This document shows positions 11,661 through 21,699 of a stretch of DNA of 64,000 bases, piece by piece. Every line of letters starts with the position of its first letter. Position 1 is the stretch's first letter. The notes beneath the pieces are model-generated. The model had not been told where the DNA came from. It saw nothing but the letters and a program-made list of their open reading frames with translations, and ran no database searches. The stretch spans positions 15,861,714-15,925,713 of the forward strand of contig NC_053149.1 of assembly GCF_016808335.1 (NCBI RefSeq). Direction: 5' to 3'. The stretch is from Panicum virgatum (taxonomy: Eukaryota; Streptophyta; Magnoliopsida; Poales; Poaceae). The translations under genes were made by a program, and so were the position numbers.

Positions 11661-12345
11661 GATCCTCTCAGTCGAAACAGCAATTCAGAGGCCACTCAAA
11701 TATAGCGAGGTCCCCATTACCTTCTCCAGGGAGGATCAGTGGACCAGCTTCTCTGAACCTGGAAAGTTCCCGCTAGTACTCGATCCAGTCGTTCAGGGCT
11801 TCAAGCTTACTCGAGTACTCATCGACGACGGAAGTGGGCTCAACCTGATCTTTGCAAGCACATTGGTAAAGATGGGCCTCAGCTATATGAGTCTGCTTAC
11901 TCCAAGCAAGACTCCGTTCTACGGCATCATTTCTGGAAACTCTTCTACACCAATTGGCTCGGTCACCCTCCTAGTCACATTTGGTACAGAACAGAACTTC
12001 CGGACAGAGTACATCAAATTCGAAGTAGCCGACTTCGAGTCCTCTTACCATGCTATCTTGGGAAGACCGGCACTAGCCAAGTTCATGGCAGTACCGCACT
12101 ATGTCTACCTGCTCCCCAAGATGCCAGGCAACACAAGAGTCCTTTCACTACGCGGAGACCTCCTCAAGTCTTTCGAATGTGACAAGGAAGCAATAGATCA
12201 TTCGGCCACAATCCGGGTCCCTAGCTCTGTCAGCGAAATACTTGCTGCTGCTAAGGAACTCTCCCTCAAGGAGTCGATGCCTTCCAAAAAGCAAAGCCAA
12301 TCATCGGTTAAACCAACTGGTGATGTGGGCACCAAGACTATCTAG
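11661..12345 (+). pseudogene. RT3 aspartic protease and protease-RT linker
   Basis: After the TAG at 11659-11661 the frame reads through the protease. The active site is VLIDDGSGLNLIF at about 11815-11855, where RT1 has the catalytic-type DGGSG; the G-to-D change may disable it. The SSYHAILGRPALAKFMAVPH region follows, then a Ser/Lys-rich linker to a stop at 12343-12345. The role would be polyprotein cleavage. Confidence 0.8.
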
Positions 12346-12874
12346 TTACAGGAGGGAGACGACTCCAAGACAGCCATCATCGGGCAGGACTTGGTGACAA
12401 ATAGGAACTTGAGCTCGTCAACTTCCTTAGGGCCAACCGAGACGTATTCGCGTGGAAACCAGCAGATATGCCAGGGGTGCCCAAGGAGTTGATCGAGCAT
12501 GCCTTGAAGGTCGACCCTAATGCCACACCAAAGAAGCAACGGCTATGGTGTTTCTCACTGGACAAGCGAGAGGCCATCAAGAAAGAGTTGGCAAAACTAC
12601 TCGCAGCAGGGTTCATCAAGGAAGTCTACCATCCCGAATGGTTGGCTAACCCTGTGCTCGTCCAGAAGAAGAATAACAACTGAATGGAGGATGTGCGTCG
12701 ACTACACCGATCTAAACAAGCACTGCCCAAAGGATCCTTTCGGGCTACCACGCATTGATCAAGTAATCGACTCAACAGCAGGATGTGTCCTGTTATCCTT
12801 CCTCGACTGCTACTCAGTGTATCATCAAATCGCCCTGAAAGAAGAAGACCAAATTAAGACGGCCATCATCACCC

Positions 12875-12882
12875 CTTACGGG
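12875..12882. repeat. Target-site duplication of the hAT-type MITE, left copy (CTTACGGG)
   Basis: CTTACGGG at 12875-12882 is repeated at 13276-13283, immediately outside the TAGACCTGGGCA ends. RT1 holds this sequence once (minus strand, 2722-2729). Confidence 0.95.
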
Positions 12883-13275
12883 TAGACCTGGGCAAACGTC
12901 GGGTCGGGTCGGGTTCGGGTCGGGTCAAGGTCGGGTCACGGGTCGCATAGGACGGCCCGCGCCCGACCCGTACCTATCACCGGGTCGGGTCGGGTTGGCC
13001 CGTGCACCCTGCGCGGGCGTGTCGGGTTGGGGTTTTTCGGGTTGGGTCGGGTGTTTTTCGGGTTGGGTCGGGTTTTTTGGCCTTTGGGTCGGGTTTTTCG
13101 GGTTGGGTCGGGTTTTGGGTCAAAAATCACGGCCCGTGCCCGGCCCGTTGATTGTTGCGGGTCAAAAAATACGGCCCGCGCCCACCCGCCACGTAGCTCG
13201 GGTTGGGTCGGGTCGGGTTTTTTTTGGGCGGGTTGGGTCGGGTTGTTCGGGTCGGATGACCCATGCCCAGGTCTA
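12883..13275. mobile_element. hAT-type MITE (393 bp) inserted in RT3 reverse transcriptase
   Basis: Its ends are perfect 12-bp inverted repeats (TAGACCTGGGCA and TGCCCAGGTCTA) with an 8-bp target duplication CTTACGGG, both typical of hAT transposons. The interior is low-complexity GGGTCGGG/CCCGACC sequence with no credible coding capacity, so it would be moved by a transposase supplied in trans. The G-runs form quadruplex-type motifs (for example 12902-12925). Confidence 0.92.
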
Positions 13276-14235
13276 CTTACGGGGCATATGCCTACAGGAC
13301 CATGTCCTTCAGGTTGAAGAACGCTGGTGCTACCTACCAGCGTGCGATACAGCTGTGCTTCTCCGATCAGCTGCATCGCAATGTTGAAGCCTATGTTGAC
13401 GACGTCGTTGTAAAAACGAAGACCCAGGATCAATTCATTACTGACCTGGAAGAGACCTTCAACAGCCTCCGAAAATTCCACTGGAAGCTCAACCCAACCA
13501 AGTGCATCTTTGGTGTACCCTCTGGAAAACTACTCGAATTCATCGTCAGTAACCGAGGAATTGAGGCTAATCCAGAGAAGATCAATGCCATCATGGCCAT
13601 GGACGCTCCAGCTACCATCAAGGACGTACAGAAGCTTACAGGTTGCGGCAGCCTTGAATCGATTCTTGTCCAGGCTTGGCGAACGGGGATTACCCTTCTT
13701 CAAACTCCTAAAGCGACAAGATAAATTCGAGTGGACTACAGAAGCCGCAGATGCACTCGAGAATCTCAAGCATCATCTCCAGTCACCGCCGATTCTAACA
13801 GCTCCACTACCCGGTGAGGAATTACTCCTTTACATCACTGCGACTACCAATGTAGTCAGTACGGCGATAGTAGTCGAACGCCCAGAGGAAGGCCACGCTT
13901 ACGGTGTTCAGAGACCAGTCTACTTCATCAGCAAAGTACTCTCTGAATCAAAGGTTAGATATCCATTAATTCAGAAACTTTTGTATGGAATTCTAATCAC
14001 CTCCAGGAAGCTCCGGCATTACTTCGACGAATACAAGATCTCAGTCATAACTGACTTCCCATTGTGGGATATACCCCACAATCGGGATGCCACTGGACGA
14101 ATCTCAAAGTGGGCAGTTGAACTGAGAGCTTTGGAAATCAACTTCAAGCCAAGAACAGCAATCAAGTCACAGGCACTAATCGACTTCTTGGCTGAATTCC
14201 GGGAATATCAAATTCCAGCACCCCAGAACATTCCA

Positions 14236-14660
14236 GAGCATTGGGTGATGTACTTTGATGGCTCACTCAAGATCGATGGAGGCGGCGCAGGAGTTTTGTT
14301 CATCTCCCCCAAGGGAGAACAATTGAAGTATGTGTTCCAAATCTTGTTCAAGATCTCCAACAATGAAGCTGAATATGAGGCATTGCTGCACGGTCTCCGA
14401 CTAGCAGTATCTATCGGCATCAAGCGACTACTTGTCTACGGCGATTCTCTACTCGTCGTTCAATAAGTCAATAAAGAATGGGACGTCAACAAGGATACAA
14501 TGGACGCATACGTTGCAGAAATCAAAAAGCTCAAAAACAAGTTCTCATGATTGGAAATCCACCACGTCGATCGCAACAACAACGTGGGAGCTGATGTCCT
14601 CTCCAAACTTGGGTCCACTCGAGCAGCTGTTCCACCAGGAGTCTTTGTCCATGAACTTCA
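14236..14660 (+). pseudogene. RT3 second RNase H-like (aRNH) domain
   Basis: The domain runs from HWVMYFDGSLKIDGGGAGVL through NNEAEYEALLHGLRLAVSIG and VYGDSLLVVQ, where a TAA stops it at 14464-14466. A further stop lies at about 14548, and the end HHVDRNNNVGADVLSKLG lies at about 14560-14610. The four acidic positions expected of RNase H are kept. It is diagnostic of the Tat lineage. Confidence 0.85.
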
Positions 14661-15994
14661 CCACCCATCAGTCAAGGAACAAAGCCAACAAGCCACTGAC
14701 ACGGAGGCCCCAGCCACAGTCAGAGAAGTGCTGATGATTGAAGAAGATTGGCGGACTCAGTTTATCGACTTCATCAAGGAGTTCAAGCTTCCACCACATG
14801 TTGATCCTAAAAGCGCTGAAGCTGCCCGCATCACTAGGCGCAGCAAGGGTTTGGTCCTCGTCGGCGACAACCTATACAAGCGCTCTGCTTCAGACATCCT
14901 CATGAAGTGTGTTACCCTTGAAGAAGGCAAAGACATCCTCTGAGAAATACACGAAGGAGTTTGCGGCAATCATGCTGCATCAAGGACACTAGTCTGCAAG
15001 GCGTATAGGTCAGGATTTTTTTGGCTAACAGCTGTCTCGGACACAGAAGACCTGGTCAGACGGTGTCCTGGCTGCCAATTCTTCGGCAAGAAGACTCACG
15101 TCCTATCACATAACTTGATAACAATCCCTCCATCATGGCCGTTCGCCTGTTGGAGTTTGGACATGATCGGACCATTAACCGTCGCTCCAGGAGGATTCAA
15201 TCATGTGCTGGTAGCAGTCAACAAGTTCACCAAGTGGATCGAGTACAAGCCCATTGTCAAGATCTCATCAGATAGAGCAGTGGACTTCATCTCTAACATT
15301 ATCCATCGGTTTGGTTTTCCTCACACCATTATTACAGATCTTGGCTCCAACTTCACGTCACAATTTTTTTGGGATTTCTATGACAACTCCTACATTGAGG
15401 TCAAATATGCTTCAGTAGCTCATCCTCGGGCAAATGGACAAGTTGAGCGCATCAATGGTTTAGTACTCGATGGCTTGAAGAAAAGACTATGATGCCAACA
15501 CCAAGAAAGGTGGCAAATGGATTCAAGAACTACCTCATGTAGTCTGGGGGCTGCGAACCCAGCCTAGCAAAGCAACTGGACAATCTCCTTTCTTCCTTAC
15601 CTATGGGTCAGAGGCTATACTACCCGCTGATATCATGTGGAGATCCCTAAGAGTAGAAGCCTATCAAGAAGGAGAAGCAGATGAAGCTCGACAACTGGAG
15701 TTAGATTCGATCAAAGAGGCCAGAGTTAACGCGTTAACTCAACCGGCTAGATATCTTTAAGGAGTTAGACGCTATCATGATCGCAACGTCCAGCAAAGAT
15801 CCTTCAACAATGGAGATCTAGTACTTCGCCGGATTCAGGATGAGACAGAACCGCACAAGTTAAATTCCAGATGGGAAGGTCCCTTCATCATAACTAAGGC
15901 TACAAGACCATGTTCATACAGAATCAATGATGCAGATGGCAATGAGGTACCGAATTCCTGGAACATCGAGCACTTGCGCAAGTTTTATCCTTAA
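14661..15994 (+). pseudogene. RT3 integrase, broken
   Basis: The zinc region (GVCGNHAA about 14958-14982, CPGCQFF about 15066-15085) is followed by the core. LDMIGP carries the first Asp, ITDLGSNFTS the second, and the region ANGQVERINGLVLDG carries the Glu. The frame from 15115 stops at 15490-15492. The C-terminal part continues in another frame (WGLRTQPSKATGQSPF at about 15545) with a stop near 15760, and ends with HLRKFYP and TAA at 15992-15994. The integrase would have inserted the element cDNA. Confidence 0.85.
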
Positions 15995-16189
15995 TCCAAG
16001 CAGCTTAGTGGTGTCAGTTGACTTCCTTAATAAAGTGAGGATCCTTATTGGCATATCGACTACATTAAAGGCAATTTGACGGCATCACCAGTTCAGGATA
16101 AGCTTACACAGTTTTCCCTCAGAACAACTACACAAGCCGCATCCTTTCTCTTAAAGGGCACAACCTACTCACCTAGCTTGAGAAGGTGA

Positions 16190-16790
16190 ATGGATACCTT
16201 TACTAGTTGTCCATCTTGGGTAACGCGACGGAGTTCATCCTAACAGGTCATCTATGAGGAACTCCAGCATTGCTGAAAATGCAAAACTACTCGCTTGCTC
16301 GAGTACGTTATGGATACTACTACATTTTGTCCATCTTGGGCAATCCGACGGGGTTCGCCCTAATAGGTCAATCTTAGTGGTTACTCCAGTCTACAAGTTA
16401 GACACCTTACTCGCCTCGCTCGAGTAAGCTTCGAATATCTTTCTGGCATTTACATCTTGGACAACCCGACGGGGTTCGTACCTAACAGTTTTGCCTTGAG
16501 GATTACTCCAGTCCTTGGTTAAAGTACACCTTACTTGCATTGCTCGAGTAAGCCTTGGATATCTCTATGACATTTACGTCTTGGGCAACCCGACGGGGTT
16601 CGTATCTAACAGTTTTGTCTTATGGATTACTCCAGTCTTTGGTAAGGACACACTACTCGCTTGCTCGAGTAGTTTATGGATACCTTTTCACATTTCTCAA
16701 ATCGGGTAGTCTGACGGGACTCACTCTAAATGATTAACTTTAAGGATTACTCCATTCAAGTATTCTACTCGATTAGCTCATATTTATCCG
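16190..16790 (+). repeat. Five-copy tandem repeat, about 121 bp per unit, in RT3 3' region
   Basis: The anchor [C/T]ATCTTGG.CAA.CCGACGGGGTTCG recurs at about 16212, 16332, 16453, 16577 and 16698 (spacings 120, 121, 124 and 121). Each unit also holds GATTACTCCAGTC-like and CTCGCTTGCTCGAGTA-like segments. The last copy is the most diverged. Hypervariable tandem repeats downstream of pol are known in Tat/Ogre elements. Confidence 0.9.
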
Positions 16791-16888
16791 ACGGTATCAG
16801 ATCATGCTTCTGAAGACACACCAACAGGATACGAATTATGGACAACGACAAGAATCCAATGAAGATTACAAGAGTTGTTACGAGCAGT

Positions 16889-19214
16889 CTACTCTGCCAT
16901 GTTCTTCAGAATTTCCTCCGCAATCACTTCTGATTCCTTACAATACTCTCAGAATTTCTCATCAGAGCAACTAGGAGCTATTCCTTTAGCTATCAGAGCT
17001 AAATTAAATTGAGGCAAGTATGACTTGACAACTCCTATCATATGGGTTAGATAATTCTTGGAAGTAGTCGTCATAACATCAAAAAATTTCTGGGGAGCTT
17101 CTTCCAAACGCTCCACCAAGGATTTGCTACTTGACGACTCTTCTTTAGTATCAACCACATCCATAAGAGCTTGAGCTGCTGCTATTAGTCGAGTATGGTC
17201 TTTCGGAGAATCTGATGGGAAGATATCTCAGAAATTGATATGACAAAGCAAAATCAGGATAAAAGATCGAGTGCTTACAGGCTTGGGCAGTCTGCAATTG
17301 CTTCTGAAGCCTGGAATTTTCCTCTTGAAGCATTGATCTTTCTTCCTCAAGGTTCTTAATCTGGCGCTTCATGTCACAAACCTCCAGATGATGCTGCTGA
17401 CTTGCTTCATAAAGTTTGTTCCGAGCAGCAAGGGCTTTATCTAGTCGTTTGGCAATCATGGCCTTTTGCTCCTCTAAGATCTTCCGATTGTCTACAGTCT
17501 TATATAAAGCATGAGACTTCAAAAAAGATCGATTGGCTACATCCTGAGACATACAAGGCGAATCTGGTCAGACATCAACAACTACTTGACGAAGACAAGT
17601 AGTGGCAGAAGACTCACCTTGGTAAATTTAAAGCTCCACTGCATACAATCTGCAAGTTTCTTCATGTTGTCTAGAGACAACAGTGGATCATCAAATAGTT
17701 CATTTCCCAACTCTTCCTGGGCTGACTGAGGCATAGACTGGAATGGTTCCAGTCGAATGGAAGGACCTTTTTACCCTTCCGCTCCACTACTCCCAGATCC
17801 ACCAGCTTTGGAGGTTCCTTCAGCAGCCGCATGAGTATCAGATGTTTCAGGGCTTTGTTCGCTTGGTTTCTCAGCTGTGTCTGCACTCGGCAAACTGGCA
17901 GCCGGGGTCTCGATCAACCCAATTACAGGAGAATTGGGGGCTGATCGACTAGTTCCTTCCAAACCACTCGACACCCAGTTGTGGAAGTCTTGGGCTTAAT
18001 CTTTCTCATGTGCCGAAAGATGTTGGATCCTAGCCAAGCAAGATTCTGAATAAGAGAGCTGAGGCAAACGGGATACAATCAACAAAATTTTATATACTTA
18101 CTGGCCGGCATCGAGACGAGGAACTTTCCTCTGCAACATTGATCCGGGAGCCACCTTCCATTTCTTGCTGTCATCAGAATCAGCATTTACAGAAGTCGGA
18201 GGCATACAATACCAGGATTTATAATTTTTCTGTATAAAGAAGCCAATACTTAGTCAGAAGATCAAAAATGGTTAACTACAAGTACTCGACATGGTATCCA
18301 AAGCACGTACCCAGGCATTCTCGGGAGGATTTTGTGCCGAGAAGAGTATTGGAAGCGTCAAAGACTTGTCGAAGTTATCGAGTACTTTGCAGCATCTCTT
18401 TATTACTTCAGACTGAGCCATTGGGTCTGAGGACATCCTAGTGGGATCCTGCGTACCTTCATATCTAAAGGCAGGATGCTTTCGCAGCTGGAGAGGCTAC
18501 GTCCGGCGACTGATAAATGAGAAGACCACATGATCTCCAGTGACTCCCTTCTTCTTAACAATGGCCATTGCACGAAGAATGGCTCCAACTTACTTGCCAC
18601 CAGGTCCTCTACTCGACCAGCTATCCTAGACTTGGGGGGGCACCAGCAGTCCTTTCTGGAAGTGGGGATTCAAAGTTTCCAACATGGAACCAGAATTTCT
18701 TCCATTCGGCTCATTTACCCGCCGGATTATAAGCCAAGTACTCGCCTTGGTTCTCAGGGCGGAGTACCAATTCACATCCCCCGACAATGGCGGGATTGGT
18801 GGTATTAGGGATTGGAATAAGGAAGAAGAAATGTTGGAAAAGGTGGAAATGGGGGAGAATTCCAAGGAATGCCTCACAGAAATGAGTGAAAATTGAAAGA
18901 TGCAAGATGGATTGGGGAGTGAGATGGTGTAATTGAATTCCCCAAAACTGAAGAAGTCTATAGAAAAATTCTGACACTGGAAGAGTGAGACCACGTTCTA
19001 CAAAATCGCGAAACATAATGGTCTCAAGGGTACATTCCATGGGGTAATCTTCTTCTTCACTAGCACGCCAGTGGCTTACGCCCTGCTCTTGGAGGAGACC
19101 CATACTCTCCAACTCCTGGACTAGTGATTCAGACATCTTGCTTTTACGCCAACCTGTGGACATATTGGCGATCGTTTCCTCTTCAATCTTGGACTTGTTC
19201 TTCTTGGGAGCCAT
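16889..19214 (-). pseudogene. RT3 antisense ORF (aORF): plant gypsy antisense protein with coiled coil
   Basis: On the minus strand an ATG at 19214 opens MAPKKNKSKIEEE and continues through FRDFVERGLTLPVSEFFYRL and LQLHHLTP-like QLHHLTPQSILHLSIFTHFC. This resembles the 'putative gypsy-type transposon' domain (Pfam Transposase_28, from memory). After a TGA near 18711 the domain goes on (KKFWFHVGNFESPLP). Downstream are a Ser/Pro/Ala-rich linker (17771-17974), a clear coiled coil (17151-17552, heptads around KRQIKNLEEERSMLQEENSR) and a C-terminal segment (16949-17164) ending at a TAG near 16889. Likely introns at about 17230-17270 and 17540-17620 are suggested by frame changes at GT/AG-like sites. 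Related Tat elements have such antisense genes of unknown function; this one is broken by stops. Confidence 0.75.
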
Positions 19215-19835
19215 CTCACAGTCACGAATTTTAGCTCGGGGGCTACGAGAGGGGCTTTTGGATTTTGACTGAGAAGAGGCAAATGTGAATCTGAGTTTGA
19301 CGGTGGCCAGAAGTTCAAGGGGTAAAACCCTTGGAAGTTTTCAACAGGCTTTATACGGTCTTCAGTGGCAATTTTGTGAATATTTGGAATGCCAACAGAT
19401 TCTTTCCTTCTCAGGGAAGTTTTCAGTTTTTGCCACGAGTTTACATTGATTCTTAAATCTAAATGGAGGGATTTAAATTCAAGACTCGGGGGGTTGCAGA
19501 ATATATGTATCAGAGATTTATTTTTCAATTTTTTTAGAAATAAAGAAGAAGAAAAAGACTGAAGTGACCCTCAGCCTGATTCTACGATTCAACCTAAGGC
19601 TCGGGGGCTACTCCATATGGAGCGTGAGTACTTCGCGCACCATATATGATCAAGATTTCGGGGCTTGAGCACCTCATAGCCTTGAAGCAAACGGAAGTAC
19701 TTGAAGGACTACTCGACGTATCTGAAGGAAGAACCAGAAGCAACCAAGTGGATGTTCTGTCTACTTGAAGTACTCGAAGACGCCTAGCCAAGTACTCGTC
19801 GCCTGCCGGACTCGGCTACAAAGAGCTCGGGGGCT
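19215..19835 (+). promoter_or_regulatory. RT3 polypurine tract and upstream 3' region with repeated tract-like motifs
   Basis: AGCTCGGGGGCT at 19824-19835 touches the 3' LTR and is the likely plus-strand primer. Near copies occur at 19233 (AGCTCGGGGGCTA), 19493 (GACTCGGGGGG) and 19599 (GCTCGGGGGCTACT). The region also lies upstream of the antisense ORF and so may hold its promoter; I see no clear TATA box for it. Confidence 0.6.
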
Positions 19836-20251
19836 TGTCAGACCCGGAGCAACGGGACTGCTTATAGACATAGAATGTTCTAGAGTAAGGGATAGCTCAT
19901 GGATGCACCTTACCTCCCTTGTAACTACCCGAATAGGCATAAGACTAGCTGCAGTACAAAGGAAACTACCCGATTGTGTTGTAGTAGGACTCCAACCGTA
20001 CTCGGCTAGGACTTTCCATGTAACCCTGTCCCCCCGGATATATAAGGGCGGACAGGGACCCCCTCCAAAGACATTTACACCTAAGACAATACAGACCATC
20101 ACACAGGACGTAGGGTATTACGCAACTAGCGGCCCGAATCTATCTAAATCTTTGTGTTCCTTGCACCATCGAGTTCCAGAGCCGTTGATCCTTACCTACA
20201 AACCCTACTGCTAAGGGTATCTCTGAGCAGACTTGGCGGTAAACACCGACA
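19836..20251 (+). repeat. RT3 3' LTR (416 bp)
   Basis: It begins TGTCAGACCCGGAGC and ends GGTAAACACCGACA. It has the same length as the 5' LTR with about 26 differences counted by eye, mostly transitions. Confidence 0.95.
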
Positions 20252-20256
20252 GCACC
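20252..20256. repeat. Target-site duplication, right copy (GCACC) of RT3
   Basis: Identical to 8864-8868. RT2 sequence resumes directly after it. Confidence 0.95.
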
Positions 20257-21165
20257 CTCCAACCCGACCCCCGACCAGGTACCCGGGGGCCCAAACTATC
20301 TTGCTATAGGACAATCTGACCCAAGCCAGGCAGACAACGCAGATTGGAGAGCCGACCTATTGACTTATCTCCTCCATGAAGTCCTCCCCGAGGAACACAA
20401 CGCAGCCCGCCGGGTAGCCCGACGAGCCAAAACCTTCGCCGTAATCGACGGTGAGCTCTACAAACGCAGCCCCTCAGAAACTGGCATTCTCAAGAAATGC
20501 ATCCCCATTGCCCAGGGCAAGGAGCTCCTTCTCGAGATACACGCCGGGATCTGTGGACACCATGCTGCACCATGCTCCCTGGTCGGAAAAGCTTTCCGAC
20601 AAGGATTCTACTGCCCAACAGCACTGCGCAACGCGGAAGAAATCGTCCGCGCATGCAAAGGCTGCCAATTCTACACAAAACAAACCCTGGGTGGAAGAGC
20701 TGCCGGTAGTGCTCTAGAGCTTGTGAACCATACCTAACTGGTCCACATGACTAACACCTTTCTTCCTAACATACGGCTCCGAGGCTGTGATGCCTTCCGA
20801 TCTGGACTACGGTGCGCCAAGAGTCAAAGCCTTTGACCCAGAAACGGCAGCCGAAGCCCAGAGGGACGCCATGGAAGTCTTAGAGGAAGCAAGGCTAGCA
20901 ACACTACACCGATCAGCCCGCTACCAACAAACTTTACGCAGGTACCACGAGAGGCGCATACGGGAGAGGACGCTGCAGGTCGGAGATCAGGTCTTGCGAC
21001 GGGTCATGTCGATGAAGGACAATCACAAACTCTCGCCGCCATGGGAAGGACCTTACAGCATCGCAGAGGTGATGCGGCCAGGCACCTACAAAGCTAAAAG
21101 ACTCCGACGGTAACATTCTAACCAACTCTTGGAACATAGAACATTTAAGGCGTTTCTTCCCGTAA
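20257..21165 (+). pseudogene. RT2 integrase with the catalytic core deleted
   Basis: The zinc-binding part is well kept (ICGHHAAPCSLVGKAFRQGF, then CKGCQFYTKQT). At about 20686 it joins directly to WVEELPVVL, which in intact relatives lies after the core, so the D-D-E region is missing (several hundred bases). The C-terminal part then reads LTYGSEAVMPSDLDYG to LRRVMSMKDNHKLSPPWEGP with stops at about 20715, 20740 and 21111-21113. It ends in HLRRFFP-like sequence and TAA at 21163-21165. No catalysis is possible. Confidence 0.85.
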
Positions 21166-21184
21166 GGAGCACTAGCGGCTCAGT

Positions 21185-21530
21185 CCAAGTGCCCCGACCC
21201 GGCCACTTCCGGCTCGGAGCACTCGGGGGCCCAACACCTGTCGATTTTTTTTCTCCCCGCACAACACAGTGCACTCACTCGGCATCCCGACCCGGCCACT
21301 TCCGGCCCGGAATCACTCAGGGGCCAGACACCTACATTTTTTACCTACCTACAACACACAAGCTCTCTGGTTTCTAGCGCCCCGACCCATCCACGTTTGG
21401 CTCGGAGCGTTCGGGGGCCAGACCATGGTCTTCGACCATCCTACTTTCTGTTGTTTTTCGCCTCTATAGCCCCTCGCCCTGAGCACTCTCAGGCCAAGGC
21501 GCTCGGGGGCCTCACTAGGATGGACTGTGT
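21185..21530 (+). repeat. Four degenerate tandem copies (about 93 bp) in RT2 3' region, each with a polypurine-tract-like motif
   Basis: CCCGACCCGGCCACTTCCGG-type starts lie at about 21192, 21285, 21381 and 21471. Each is followed by (C/T)TCGGGGGCC-like sequence at 21221, 21315 (one change), 21411 and 21501. The same motif precedes the 3' LTR at 25109-25120. Confidence 0.8.
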
Positions 21531-21699
21531 AGCACGCGCACACCGGTTTCTCCTGCCACACAATACACAGAAACTCCCATAACCAAATCAAAAAGCAAAC
21601 GCCAGAACATTTTCGAAAAAACAAACCCGAGCGAGACGGAAAATGGAGCACGAACGGCTTGGGGCACAACACTTATTTTCTTAATTAAATAAAATAAAA

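Larger units (their letters stand above)
12346..14235 (+). pseudogene. RT3 reverse transcriptase and RNase H, split by a MITE
   Basis: The RT N-terminus (KKELAKLLAAGFIKEVYHPE, then WRMCVDYTDLNKHCPKDPFG) runs up to the MITE at 12883. The coding sense resumes at 13284 with the palm (LKNAGATYQRAIQLCFSDQ) and an altered catalytic box, AYVDDVVVKTK. A frameshift near 13545-13650 precedes the thumb and RNase H (13652-14220; LLLYITATTNVVSTAIVVE, where the usual Asp of the first acidic position is Thr). RT3 is therefore inactive both by insertion and by point changes. Confidence 0.85.
8869..20251 (+). mobile_element. RT3: complete Tat-lineage gypsy element (11.38 kb), same family as RT1
   Basis: The layout is 5' LTR 8869-9284, primer site 9287-9304, gag, protease, RT/RNase H (interrupted by a MITE), second RNase H, integrase ending at 15994, 121-bp tandem repeats, an antisense ORF region, a polypurine tract and a 3' LTR at 19836-20251. 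Both ends are intact with TG...CA and a GCACC duplication. The two LTRs are both 416 bp; by eye I count about 26 differences, mostly transitions, so about 94 % identity. The element is structurally complete but its ORFs are broken by stops and frameshifts. Confidence 0.95.

Noticed and set aside
16190..16790. Regular repeats considered as a CRISPR array
   Set aside because: Units of about 121 bp with diverged repeats and no unique spacers, in a eukaryotic retrotransposon; it is a tandem repeat.
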